From: an uncultured Planctomycetaceae bacterium
GTDB lineage: Bacteria; Planctomycetota; Planctomycetia; Planctomycetales; Planctomycetaceae
Length of the DNA stretch: 64,000 bases
Direction: 5' to 3'
NCBI GenBank assembly: GCA_943787265.1
Contig: CALSLT010000017.1
Coordinates: 512,654-576,653, forward strand
In this document: one piece after another, positions 26,446 through 35,340 of the stretch
How the letters are laid out: each line of letters opens with the position of its first letter
Position numbering within the stretch: the first letter of the stretch is position 1
Translations under genes and position numbers: made by a program
Notes under the pieces: model-generated
The model's input: only the letters and a program-made list of their open reading frames with translations
Databases searched by the model: none
What the model was told of the DNA's origin: nothing

Positions 26446-26916
26446 GAGGGCTTACCTGCAGTCAGAGGCTGTGAGTCAACAGCCTCCAATTATCAGGTAC
26501 ATACGCGCAAATGTTCAAGCCCACTGTACCCCCACGTGGGCACAAGTTGAGCAATTGGTTACGTGTTGAAGGTAGGCATTTGGCCGCGAGAGCAGACACT
26601 CAGGTGCCGGCAAGGGAGTGTCGTGCGTTTCAGTGAACTGCGGGCTGCGATGAGTCAGTTGATTTGAGACGGACGGTCTGCCAAGCCTTGATGGCTCAGG
26701 GAGTGTTTTATAGACGAGTGATTGTTCGATTTTGCGTTGATTTGCGTGAAACAGCCGCGGGCCTCAGCAGCTACAATCCGAAAATTCCGTACAATCCTGA
26801 CAATCGCTACAGATTAACAACTCAGTCCGACGATAAATGCGGCAGAGTCATGGTCTTGTGCGTGGATTGCCGCGCCAGGATCGCCTCCGCAACCACCGAT
26901 TGTCAGGGACTGACTG
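26446..26916. other. 471-bp divergent intergenic region
   Basis: It separates the ECF sigma gene (minus) from the BBP7 gene (plus) and must hold both promoters. A short palindromic stretch CCCACGTGGG lies near 26531-26540, and short repeats of ACAATCC/ACAATCG occur near 26775-26810. No gene or clear operator was recognised. Confidence 0.5.
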
Positions 26917-28665
26917 ATGCGGCGACACCTTTGCATCGCAATACTGCTGGGAACGGTTTCATTCTTTGGAACCGCGGGGTCTGCACAGTCTCAGGGGGTC
27001 TACCCTCCGGGAGCTGGCGTGGGGCCTTATCCACCTGGCCCCGCAATGGGCGGCGGCCCTACGACTGATTTCGCGGGAATGGGGCCTCAAGGTGGAGCTT
27101 ACCCAAGCTACTACCAGCCGTATCCGTCGATCAGCCCGTACGAACATGAATTCAACCAGATCGCCAATCGCGGCGGTATTTGGGAATCGGAGTCCCAAAA
27201 CCGTATATCGCTGCCGAGTCGATGGAAGTTCCGCACCGAGTATGTCCAGATGAAGGCTGAGCGTGGTCGCAATCTGCTCGGCAACCCGAATGCACCGATC
27301 TACCGAGAGCAAATTGCAACGGCGCTTGAAGACGCAGGCGGCGGTGGTGGCGGAAACAATATCCAAGACTATGTGGATGCACTCCGCGGGACAAATAATG
27401 GCGTAGGCTTCAACCTGTTTGATCCCGTCTCGGCGAAAGAACTCGATCGCCCCGAGCTTCAAGGAGTACGATTGACGCTGTCATCTGAAAACTCCGATGG
27501 ATCAGGTCTCGAACTGTGGGGACTATGGGCCCGGGAAGGTGACAACGAATTTGATGCCAGAGAAAATGTTGATCCAAGCCGCGGGAACCAACAGGCCTTT
27601 GTCCAATTGTTGATCGATAATCCAGCACTGCTGGCGCCAACTAACGCACCAGCCAACTTTCCCGATCCGATAGAAACTCTGCAGAACAATCTGTTGAACC
27701 TTCGAGGGATTCCGTTGAATGACGGAACAGTCACGACTCTGGCCGACGGAACAACCTTTGGGGGGGCCAGTGCCGTATACGACTTGAATTTTCAGGTACG
27801 TACTGACCTTGAAATGTTCGCCACAGGTCTTCGCTGGAAATCCATGCCCCTTTATAAAACCAGCAGCTTCAAGTTAAGACCTAACGCAGGAGTCCGGTAC
27901 ACGGCATATCGTGACCTGTTTGGATTCTTCGGACAGGACAGCGGCATTCTCTATGATGGGCAGGACAATGCTACTGGCCCACCGATTCCAGATGTGAAAA
28001 TTCACTCGTTGCCAAACGGATTCGACGACGACGGTGATGGAATTGTTGACAATGCTGGACTGATAGAAGACCAATTTGGCGGTGGCGGTGGCGGTGGTGG
28101 TGGCGCCGGGACAGCCAACTTTGTCATCATCGGCGATCAACTAATCTACCCCGTAACATCGATACTTGATAACGAAATAGAGTCACACTTGGTTGGGCCA
28201 GAATTCGGCCTGAGTTATGACTTTGGTGGTGACAATGGATTCCAACTGGGGGGCTCGACGAACGTCGGGCTGCTCATGAATTATCAACGAATTAAGATGT
28301 CTGGCGACAACATATTCGTAACAACCCGACAGTCAGATTTGATTCCTGCATCACCGACTGATTCTACGCCGAACGCTTTCACGGATTCAGAAACACATAC
28401 CAGTGTCTCGCCGATGATTGAGCAAATGGTTTATGCGGAAGGGCCGCTATTTCAATACCTTCCGATGCTCCGTCGGTCGAAAATACTCCGGAACGCCAAC
28501 TTTCGAGCGGCGTACACGTTGACAATGATTGCGGAGATGACGCGAGCCAGCGACAGCATCATCTGGCAGGGCAACCCGTCGCAGAACATCTTCCCCGGAA
28601 TTCAAACCTCACGGTCAACTTTCCGAACGTCGTCCTGGGACTTCGGTGTGACTTGGAGCTGGTAA
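26917..28665 (+). CDS. BBP7-family outer-membrane beta-barrel protein
   Basis: 582 residues. Signal peptide (HLCIAILLGTVSFFGTAGSAQS), a Pro/Gly-rich linker (GVGPYPPGPAMGGG), then alternating beta-strand segments through to a C-terminal strand ending in aromatic residues (WDFGVTWSW), as expected for a barrel inserted in an outer membrane. Blocks LRPNAGVRYTAYRD, EFGLSYDFGG and FRAAYTLTMIAE are like the planctomycete BBP7 family, possible porins. A poly-Gly loop sits near 388-397 and a D-rich loop FDDDGDGIVDNAG near 371 may bind Ca2+. Start ATG at 26917 is preceded by AGGGAC. Confidence 0.8.
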   Translation: MRRHLCIAILLGTVSFFGTAGSAQSQGVYPPGAGVGPYPPGPAMGGGPTTDFAGMGPQGGAYPSYYQPYPSISPYEHEFNQIANRGGIWESESQNRISLPSRWKFRTEYVQMKAERGRNLLGNPNAPIYREQIATALEDAGGGGGGNNIQDYVDALRGTNNGVGFNLFDPVSAKELDRPELQGVRLTLSSENSDGSGLELWGLWAREGDNEFDARENVDPSRGNQQAFVQLLIDNPALLAPTNAPANFPDPIETLQNNLLNLRGIPLNDGTVTTLADGTTFGGASAVYDLNFQVRTDLEMFATGLRWKSMPLYKTSSFKLRPNAGVRYTAYRDLFGFFGQDSGILYDGQDNATGPPIPDVKIHSLPNGFDDDGDGIVDNAGLIEDQFGGGGGGGGGAGTANFVIIGDQLIYPVTSILDNEIESHLVGPEFGLSYDFGGDNGFQLGGSTNVGLLMNYQRIKMSGDNIFVTTRQSDLIPASPTDSTPNAFTDSETHTSVSPMIEQMVYAEGPLFQYLPMLRRSKILRNANFRAAYTLTMIAEMTRASDSIIWQGNPSQNIFPGIQTSRSTFRTSSWDFGVTWSW

Positions 28666-28854
28666 CCGGCTGAGGTTGAACGGAGATTCTGAACGGCCTA
28701 AGTGGCGACCGTTCAGGCAAGTGTCTGGAAGCTCAAACGAATCCGGCGTGACTGGACCACTTCCAGAAACGGTTTTCAGTGTTCTCCACGGGCCACGTGG
28801 GAAACGAAGACTCGGCCAGCGGGCCAGCTCTTCTGCAGTAACCATGATACTTGC

Positions 28855-30726
28855 CTATTTGTTGGCGAGCGAAAACGCTCCGTCCCAGGTCGCTGGTGGT
28901 TCGTTGCCCAAGGCTGCCATGTTGTGGAGCAGGAATTGCTTCGGGCCGTCCTGATCAGGAACTCGTTCCAGGATTTCCACCGCGGATGACCATTTGCCAT
29001 CGGTCACTGAGTCGAGTGCAGAGTCATAGTCGGCAACGATTTCGTCGGTAAGCCATTCGAACTGGCCACCCAGCGGCAACAAGCCGAATACGGTCATCGG
29101 AGTGTCCATCCCTTTCGGGCGGACTCGCGCCAGGCGACGAATTCTTCCCTCGGAAGGCGGCAGATACATCTTTGCGTATTCGGCCGTTGGCTCATCGACA
29201 CAGATCGGTAGATCGAACTGTTTGGTCATCGTTTCGAGCCTAGCGCCTTGATTGACGACCGGGCCGAAGACTCCGACCTTGGCCTGTTGGTCCGTACCAA
29301 TCTGTCCAGCAAGCGCTCGCCCATGAGCCACGCCTAAGCCGACAGAGAAGCCTTCCAGCAAACTTCCGGGTACAGCGATCTCGTTGTAGAAGTGGGTGAA
29401 AATTTCCAGAGCCGCCTTGCACGCCGGTACCGGGCCTTCTTCGAGCTCCACGGGCCAGCCCCAGAATCCCAGAGCGGCGTCACCCTGGAAATCTGCAATT
29501 GCACCGTCGCCTTGCAGGATCCCTTTGGCCATGACGTTCAAAGCCGCACTGACACTTCTCAGCAGACTCAGCAGATCATCCTGCAACTGTTCCGATTTCT
29601 TCGAGAAACCTCGTACATCGCAGAACAGAACGGAGATATTTTTCTCCGATGGCTCCAGCGTGTCACGGCCGTCCTGGCCGGTTAGTCCTTCGATGACTTT
29701 CGGAGAGAAGAAGGAACTCAACTGAGTCTTCTGTTCCTGCAACAAGCGAATGTTTCGAATGGAACCGATGAACTGAGCGACCAGCTCGGTGAAACGCAGG
29801 TCGCCGGCCACATCTTCTTCCGTAACGATCAACCCTCCGTCGGTAGTTCCTTTTCCGGAAACGTAGAGGCACCAGCCTTGGCTGGACTCACCAACGATGG
29901 GCGAACAGAACGCCCAACCGAGCCCTGCGCTGACCGTTGCTCCGCCAGCCGCTTCATCGGGATCCCAGATATGGATCACGCTGCTTTGAGACTTTAAGGC
30001 TCGGAGAAGAATCTTACGGCTGGGACTGAACCGGCTGTTAAAGTTTTCCCGCGTCTCGACTCTTAACGTCAAAGGCTTGGGAAACGAGTTGATGGATGCC
30101 TCATTTTTCGGGAGCTGTGTTTCGTCAAAGTGAGCGACGGCCACAGCTTCAGCAGGCGGAATCGCATCGAGAAGCAGCCGCGACAACAATGCTCCAAGAT
30201 CTTCGTCAGTATGCGAACCTGAAATCAGACGTGGTAGTCGCGAGAGAATCTCCAACTGCAGATCGGAATTCTTAAAGGCAACCTTACTCAGTTCGTCCTG
30301 GGAGTACTCATACTCCTCCATGATCGATCCGACGCCCTCGTCGAATTCGACATTGACCGTGTCGTCGTCAGGTTCCTGCTTGATGATTGTGCGTTCGGCG
30401 ATGTCTCCTGCTTGAAATTTCGTTTCGCCAATCTGAAACCAGTCGCCCGCAGAGAGAGTGACTTCCTTCATCATCTTGTTCTGATGAATCAAGGGATTAC
30501 GAGCCTGAGGGATCATGGCGACCTTCAGCACTCCATTATCCCAGCGGATATCTGCGTGCTCGCGAGAAATCGCTCGATCCCACGGAACGGCCCAGCCCTG
30601 CTTGGGAGCTCGGCCAATTCGAACAACCTGCCCTTCACGGATCGCCTTCTGCAGTCGTTGAGACGGGTCCGGGCCGGAAATGCTGATTTGAAGCATCGAC
30701 GCTGAAAACATTGATGATTCTGACAT
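28855..30726 (-). CDS. Class III adenylate/guanylate cyclase with FHA and GAF domains
   Basis: 623 residues. FHA domain about 15-110 (VRIGRAPKQGW, ISREHADIRW with the conserved R and SxxH-like ISREH), GAF domain about 165-330 (GALLSRLLLDAIPPAEAVAVA), and a catalytic cyclase domain about 372-560: metal Asp residues in VLFCDVRGFS and FQGDAALGFWG, and FGPVVNQGARLE with transition-state Asn and Arg. All metal and catalytic residues look present, so it should make cAMP or cGMP. The FHA domain binds phosphothreonine, so a Ser/Thr kinase may govern it; several are encoded nearby. Confidence 0.88.
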   Translation of the reverse strand: MSESSMFSASMLQISISGPDPSQRLQKAIREGQVVRIGRAPKQGWAVPWDRAISREHADIRWDNGVLKVAMIPQARNPLIHQNKMMKEVTLSAGDWFQIGETKFQAGDIAERTIIKQEPDDDTVNVEFDEGVGSIMEEYEYSQDELSKVAFKNSDLQLEILSRLPRLISGSHTDEDLGALLSRLLLDAIPPAEAVAVAHFDETQLPKNEASINSFPKPLTLRVETRENFNSRFSPSRKILLRALKSQSSVIHIWDPDEAAGGATVSAGLGWAFCSPIVGESSQGWCLYVSGKGTTDGGLIVTEEDVAGDLRFTELVAQFIGSIRNIRLLQEQKTQLSSFFSPKVIEGLTGQDGRDTLEPSEKNISVLFCDVRGFSKKSEQLQDDLLSLLRSVSAALNVMAKGILQGDGAIADFQGDAALGFWGWPVELEEGPVPACKAALEIFTHFYNEIAVPGSLLEGFSVGLGVAHGRALAGQIGTDQQAKVGVFGPVVNQGARLETMTKQFDLPICVDEPTAEYAKMYLPPSEGRIRRLARVRPKGMDTPMTVFGLLPLGGQFEWLTDEIVADYDSALDSVTDGKWSSAVEILERVPDQDGPKQFLLHNMAALGNEPPATWDGAFSLANK

Positions 30727-31231
30727 GCGGCTTAGTTTTCTTTTGGCGAAACGGCAAAAATCAATGGCGTTGGTTCAACTTGGATTCCGACATGGCCTCA
30801 TTTGAAACGCACCTGGCTCATTGCGCATCTCGTTATATCTGACTTTTCGCCGATGATCCGAAAGGTCGTACTCGGCGGGCAACAATAGTGAGGAGTCGCG
30901 ATTGTGCGATTTCGTACCGGCTGAGCAAGCGTGATTGTGGCTACCGCCGCTCGAAACTCAAGCAGGAAAGCAGGTTCCTTGGATGGTATCGCAAACCTGC
31001 CCGTCGAAACTGAAGGTCCTTGATTTGGTAGCCAGGACATGCCTCCTATTGGCTGTGAGAGTTTCTGCAATCGACATAATCGCCCCCGATGTTCCGAAAT
31101 GTGCTCAGGCACATCGGAAACGCAGGCATGGCAGACTTGAGAAATACACTTTCTACGTCATCAGATTGACGGTGACAGGCCCGCCGAGGTCCGCCAGAAT
31201 TCCGTCGGACAAATATGACAGGGAGGTCATC
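30727..31231. other. 505-bp divergent intergenic region before kdsB
   Basis: Lies between the cyclase gene (minus) and kdsB (plus). The kdsB frame stays open upstream to 30935, but those residues do not resemble KdsB and the real start at 31232 has a strong Shine-Dalgarno. No RNA gene or clear regulatory site was seen. Confidence 0.5.
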
Positions 31232-32002
31232 ATGAAAGTCACTGGAATTATCCCGGCACGTCTGCAGTCGTCTCGGTTGCCTGGCAAGCTACTACTCGCT
31301 GAAACCGGCAAGCCTCTGATTCAACACGCGTGGGAGTCGGCCAGTTGCGCGTCGATTCTAGATGGCGAGAACGGCGACGAGCCGAATTTGCTCATCGCGA
31401 CGGACAGCCTTCAAATCGCGGCGACGGTGACCGGGTTCGGTGCGCAGGTCAAAATGACTGGCGATCATCCCAGCGGCACCGATCGAATTGCTGAGGTCGT
31501 TCGCAAGCACCTGCCCGATTCCGACATTATCGTGAATATCCAGGGCGACGAGCCGGACATTGATCCAGAATCGATTAACAAAGTCGCGCAACTGCTGATC
31601 GACAATCCGAATGCGGACATGGCGACTCTTTGTGCTCCAATCACCGAGCCGGAGATTCTCGAAGATTCCGGCTGCGTGAAGGCGGTCTGCGCGGCCGACG
31701 GCCGAGCCTTGTACTTCAGTCGTTGCCCAGTTCCATTCATGCGTGACGGGAGCCGTGACGAGCGGCTGGCCGAGGATTCACCGTGGAAGCTGCACCTTGG
31801 AATTTACGCGTATCGGCGGAATTTCCTGCTGCATCTGGCCGAGCAGCCGACCTCGCCGCTTGAAGATCTGGAGAAACTGGAGCAGCTTCGCGCTCTGGAA
31901 CTCGGAGCCACCATCCAGATTGCGGAGGTCCCGCATCGTTCAGTTGGAATCGACACCCCGGAAGATTATGCTCGCTTCGTCGCGGGGAGAAAGGCGGCCT
32001 GA
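31232..32002 (+). CDS. kdsB: 3-deoxy-manno-octulosonate cytidylyltransferase (CMP-Kdo synthetase)
   Basis: 256 residues, normal for KdsB. The start MKVTGIIPARLQSSRLPGKLL carries the CTP-binding signature (PARLxSxRLPGK), followed by ATDS, HPSGTDRIAEV, NIQGDEPDI, YFSRCPVPF, HLGIYAYRR and EQLRALE, all conserved family blocks. It activates Kdo with CTP for lipopolysaccharide inner core synthesis in the cytoplasm. ATG at 31232 is preceded by GGGAGG at an ideal distance. A terminator follows, then pyrG, which makes its CTP substrate. Confidence 0.95.
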   Translation: MKVTGIIPARLQSSRLPGKLLLAETGKPLIQHAWESASCASILDGENGDEPNLLIATDSLQIAATVTGFGAQVKMTGDHPSGTDRIAEVVRKHLPDSDIIVNIQGDEPDIDPESINKVAQLLIDNPNADMATLCAPITEPEILEDSGCVKAVCAADGRALYFSRCPVPFMRDGSRDERLAEDSPWKLHLGIYAYRRNFLLHLAEQPTSPLEDLEKLEQLRALELGATIQIAEVPHRSVGIDTPEDYARFVAGRKAA

Positions 32003-32060
32003 CGGGTTGAAACCGGTCGAAATTTTCGCCCTCGCCGAACAGCAAGAATCAACACAACCT

Positions 32061-32092
32061 AAGACCCGGCCCCTATTTCGGGACCGGGTCTT
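32061..32092 (+). terminator. Stem-loop between kdsB and pyrG
   Basis: Nine-bp stem AAGACCCGG / CCGGGTCTT with further pairing inside (CCC/GGG), 58 bp after the kdsB stop and 18 bp before the pyrG start. Only a weak T-rich stretch (CGTCGTTT) follows, so it may also act as an attenuator of pyrG; CTP-dependent attenuation of pyrG is known in Firmicutes but no such leader is seen. Confidence 0.55.
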
Positions 32093-32109
32093 CGTCGTTT
32101 GAGGATGTC

Positions 32110-33732
32110 ATGACGAAGCATATTTTCGTAACCGGTGGTGTGGTCAGTTCGCTCGGCAAGGGGCTGACGGCGGCTTCGGTCGCCATGCTGCTGGAGCGTC
32201 GCGGCCTGCGGATCAAGATGCAGAAGCTCGACCCGTACCTCAACGTCGACCCCGGCACGATGAGCCCTTATCAGCACGGCGAAGTTTACGTGCTGGACGA
32301 CGGCTCCGAGACCGACCTCGACCTGGGCCATTACGAACGCTTTACGAACAGCGTGCTGGACCGCGGCTCGAATTACACGTCCGGGCAGATTTACCAGCGA
32401 GTCATCGACAAGGAACGTCGCGGCGAGTACCTCGGCAAGACCGTGCAGGTTATCCCGCACGTCACGAACGAAATCAAAGCCTGCGTGCTGCGCGAAGCCG
32501 GGCCAGACGTCGACATCGTCATCACGGAACTCGGCGGCACGGTCGGCGATATTGAAAGCCTGCCATTCCTCGAAGCCATCCGTCAGATCCCGCTCGAAGT
32601 AGGCAAAGAAAACTGCCTCTTCATGCACCTGACGCTGGTGCCGTACCTGCGAGCCGCTCGGGAAATGAAAACCAAGCCGACACAACACAGCGTCGGCCAG
32701 CTTCGCGAGATCGGTATTCAGCCTGACGTTCTGGTCGTTCGCTGCGAGCGTCCAATGGGACAGGAGAATCTCGAAAAGATCGCGATGTTCTGCAACGTCG
32801 AAAAGCGAGCCGTCATCGAAGAAGTCGACAAAACGGTTTCGATCTACGAAGTTCCGCAAGGGCTCGTTGAACACGGTCTCGATCAACTGATCGTTGAGAA
32901 GCTTGGATTGAACGCCGGACATCTCGAAATGGACGACTGGTTCGAACTTCTGAAACGAATCCGCAACCCGGATCACGAAGTCACGATCGCCGTCGTCGGA
33001 AAGTACATCGAACACCGAGACGCCTACAAATCGATTTACGAATCGCTCGACCACGCCGGCTTCTCGCACGCGTCCAAGGTCATTGTCAAACGGATCGAGG
33101 CCGAAGACCTGGCGGAACAGGGACCGGATTCGCTGCTCGCTGGCGTCGACGGAATCCTCGTCCCCGGCGGCTTCGGCATGCGAGGCATCGAAGGCAAAAT
33201 CGAAGCCATTCGTTACGCGAGACAATGCGAGATTCCATTCTTCGGAATCTGCCTGGGCATGCAGTGTGCCGTCGTTGAATTTGCTCGCGGAGTGCTGGGC
33301 CTCGAAGGCGCACAAAGCACGGAGTTCGCCGACTCGACCGATCACCCGGTTATCTGCCTGCTCGAAGATCAGAAGACCGTCACAAACAAAGGTGGGACGA
33401 TGCGGCTGGGCGAGCAACCTTGTGTGCTCAGCAAAGACTCACTCGCCGCCAAAGTTTACGACGAAGAAGAGATCAGCGAACGACACCGCCACCGCTACGA
33501 ATTCAATCCGGAATACAAAAAGCAGTTCATCGAAGCCGGCATGCAGATCTCCGGTTCCAGCCCGAACGGAATGCTCGCCGAAATCGTCGAAATTCCAGAA
33601 CACCCCTGGTTCCTGGCCGTGCAGTTCCACCCGGAATTCAAATCCAAACCGCTGGAACCACACCCCGTCTTCCGCGACTTCGTCGAAGCCGCCCTGCAAC
33701 GCCACAAAACCCGAATGCAGGTCGGCGTGTAG
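32110..33732 (+). CDS. pyrG: CTP synthase
   Basis: 540 residues. Amidoligase domain at 1-270 starts MTKHIFVTGGVVSSLGKGLTA cut by one, with the P-loop SSLGKG and the allosteric blocks DPYLNVDPGTMSP and THSVG-like QHSVGQ. The glutamine amidotransferase domain has C381 in GICLGMQ and H507, E509 in QFHPEF. It makes CTP from UTP, ATP and glutamine in the cytoplasm. ATG at 32110 follows GAGG. Confidence 0.97.
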   Translation: MTKHIFVTGGVVSSLGKGLTAASVAMLLERRGLRIKMQKLDPYLNVDPGTMSPYQHGEVYVLDDGSETDLDLGHYERFTNSVLDRGSNYTSGQIYQRVIDKERRGEYLGKTVQVIPHVTNEIKACVLREAGPDVDIVITELGGTVGDIESLPFLEAIRQIPLEVGKENCLFMHLTLVPYLRAAREMKTKPTQHSVGQLREIGIQPDVLVVRCERPMGQENLEKIAMFCNVEKRAVIEEVDKTVSIYEVPQGLVEHGLDQLIVEKLGLNAGHLEMDDWFELLKRIRNPDHEVTIAVVGKYIEHRDAYKSIYESLDHAGFSHASKVIVKRIEAEDLAEQGPDSLLAGVDGILVPGGFGMRGIEGKIEAIRYARQCEIPFFGICLGMQCAVVEFARGVLGLEGAQSTEFADSTDHPVICLLEDQKTVTNKGGTMRLGEQPCVLSKDSLAAKVYDEEEISERHRHRYEFNPEYKKQFIEAGMQISGSSPNGMLAEIVEIPEHPWFLAVQFHPEFKSKPLEPHPVFRDFVEAALQRHKTRMQVGV

Positions 33733-33765
33733 CCGATTCATCGATTGAACAGAGAACGTAATGCG

Positions 33766-34281
33766 ATGTCTCGTTTAGTTCTTCTTGCGATATTCATTTG
33801 CGTTCCCGGTTGCAACGACCGCAAGGACGATAAACCGGTCGGTGACATAGTGGCGTTGTTTGGCAACGTCCGATCGCTGGACGCAATTAAGAAAGCACCG
33901 ACCGTTCGGGCTTACCTATTAACAGTTCAGGATGAGAATGACCTGCACCGCAGATCGATTTCAGAATTCCGTTCGACCGAAGACCCATCCACGGTCCTCA
34001 AGGCCTTCAACACTGAGTTGAAAGAGGTACTGCTCAATCCTGCAACCTATCTATGGGATGAAGCAAATGCGTGCACTCCTAACTACGGAATCCGAATTCA
34101 ATTTCTGCACGACAACCAACAGGTCGATATCCTGGTATGTTTCCAGTGTAATTTCCTCGCGATCTTTGAGGATGGAGACTACACCGGGCGTCAGGATTTT
34201 ACGCCAGCGGGCCGCAGACGTTTTCTGATCATCGCAAAGAAACTCTTCCCAAACGACAACATGATCCAGTCGCTCGACTGA
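33766..34281 (+). CDS. Small lipoprotein of unknown function
   Basis: 171 residues from ATG at 33766 (MSRLVLLAIFICVPGCNDRKD); an in-frame TTG 21 bp earlier is less likely. The lipobox VPGC predicts lipidation and inner- or outer-membrane anchoring. The mature part is polar with segments FRSTEDPSTVLKAFN and YGIRIQFLHDNQQVDILVCFQCNF, the latter holding two cysteines (C, FQC) and preceded by another in NACTPNYG. No family recognised. It starts 33 bp after pyrG and may be cotranscribed with it. Confidence 0.6.
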   Translation: MSRLVLLAIFICVPGCNDRKDDKPVGDIVALFGNVRSLDAIKKAPTVRAYLLTVQDENDLHRRSISEFRSTEDPSTVLKAFNTELKEVLLNPATYLWDEANACTPNYGIRIQFLHDNQQVDILVCFQCNFLAIFEDGDYTGRQDFTPAGRRRFLIIAKKLFPNDNMIQSLD

Positions 34282-34316
34282 ATTGCAGATCAGCTAAAGT
34301 TGCAACTTGTCGGTGA

Positions 34317-35309
34317 CTAAGAAACTGCCTCGTCCGTGTGCTCAAGAATTGAATTCACAGCGTCGGCGTTGCCGAAGACGAAGAGGCAGTCTTCGGACTG
34401 GATGACCGCATCGCCCGGTGGAGGCATCAGGCGTTCTCCGCTTTCTCGGCGGATGCCGATGACCATGACGCCGCGAGTTCTCAAGTCGGTTTCCATCAGC
34501 TTGCGGCCGACGTAGTTGCTTTGCGGTGAGATCTGAATGTCCGCCAGTTCGAGTTCGTTGCCACGGCTGTCGGCGATTTCGATGAAGTCTTCGATGCTCG
34601 GGTTCAGCATGAAGCGAGCCATCTTTACGGCTCCGGTTCGGAACGGGCTGACGACGCGCGTGGCTCCGGCGCGTTCGAGTTTTTCGACGGCCTTTTCGTC
34701 GACGGCTCGTGCGATGATCTTCACTTCAGGGTTCAACATTCGAGCCGACAGGACGACGTACAGGTTGTCAGCGTCGGTCGCGAGAACCGTCGTGAGCGAA
34801 GCGGCTCGATCAATGCCTGCTGATTTCAGAACGTCATCATCCGTCGCGTCGCCAACGATGAATGGCCAGCCGTTTTCTTCGCAGACAGGTTGAATTCGCT
34901 CCTCGTCATGATCGACGACGACGACCGAGCGGCCTCGTTCGGTCAGGTACTCACAAATCTCCAACCCCATGCGTCCCTGGCCGCAGATGATGGAGTGCCC
35001 TTCAAGGTCGCTGATTCTTTTCTGCATCCGTCGCCTCTCCAGCATCGTGTGAAAGTCTGCACTGACAATCCAACTGCCCAACTGAAACACGCTGAACGTG
35101 AAGATCCCCAGTCCGGTCGCGAGGTACGCCACCACAAACAGTTTAGACGCTGTGTCTATTCCCGCGTCGCGCGATCCGACCGTCGTCAGCGTAATGACCG
35201 CAAGGTAAAGACAATCGACCCAGTCGTTGCCAATGAAGATGCGGAACCCGACCGTGCCGAACAGCGTCAGCGCCAGCAGCAGGCCAATGGTCGTCAGCAC
35301 GGTCCTCAT
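34317..35309 (-). CDS. Ion channel with RCK (TrkA-N/TrkA-C) domains, altered selectivity filter
   Basis: 330 residues. Two TM helices flank a pore loop at about 35-50, TM2 running to about 85. RCK: TrkA-N domain about 105-225 (GHSIICGQGRMGLEICEYL, NAD-binding GxGxxG; VVVVDHDEERI; FIVGDATDDDVL) and TrkA-C about 240-330 (LELADIQISPQSNYVGRKLME, RLMPPPGDAVIQSEDCLFVFG). This is the plan of prokaryotic K+ channels such as MthK. The filter reads TTVGSRD (residues 42-48) instead of TVGYGD, so K+ selectivity is in doubt. It is 31 bp from the PEP mutase-family gene upstream on the same strand. Confidence 0.85.
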   Translation of the reverse strand: MRTVLTTIGLLLALTLFGTVGFRIFIGNDWVDCLYLAVITLTTVGSRDAGIDTASKLFVVAYLATGLGIFTFSVFQLGSWIVSADFHTMLERRRMQKRISDLEGHSIICGQGRMGLEICEYLTERGRSVVVVDHDEERIQPVCEENGWPFIVGDATDDDVLKSAGIDRAASLTTVLATDADNLYVVLSARMLNPEVKIIARAVDEKAVEKLERAGATRVVSPFRTGAVKMARFMLNPSIEDFIEIADSRGNELELADIQISPQSNYVGRKLMETDLRTRGVMVIGIRRESGERLMPPPGDAVIQSEDCLFVFGNADAVNSILEHTDEAVS

Positions 35310-35340
35310 CAGACGTCGTACCTGTTTCGTTGTTCGTTAT

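Noticed and set aside
26664..27068. 134-codon plus-strand frame before and into BBP7
   Set aside because: Overlaps the start of BBP7 in another frame, with no family features and no ribosome-binding site.
30798..31112. 104-codon minus-strand frame between the cyclase and kdsB
   Set aside because: No recognisable features, no clear ribosome-binding site; could not be supported as a gene.
32059..33417. Long open frame (452 codons) antisense to pyrG
   Set aside because: Mirrors the codon pattern of pyrG, composition is His/Asp/Val rich as expected for a shadow, and no family features appear. pyrG itself is certain.
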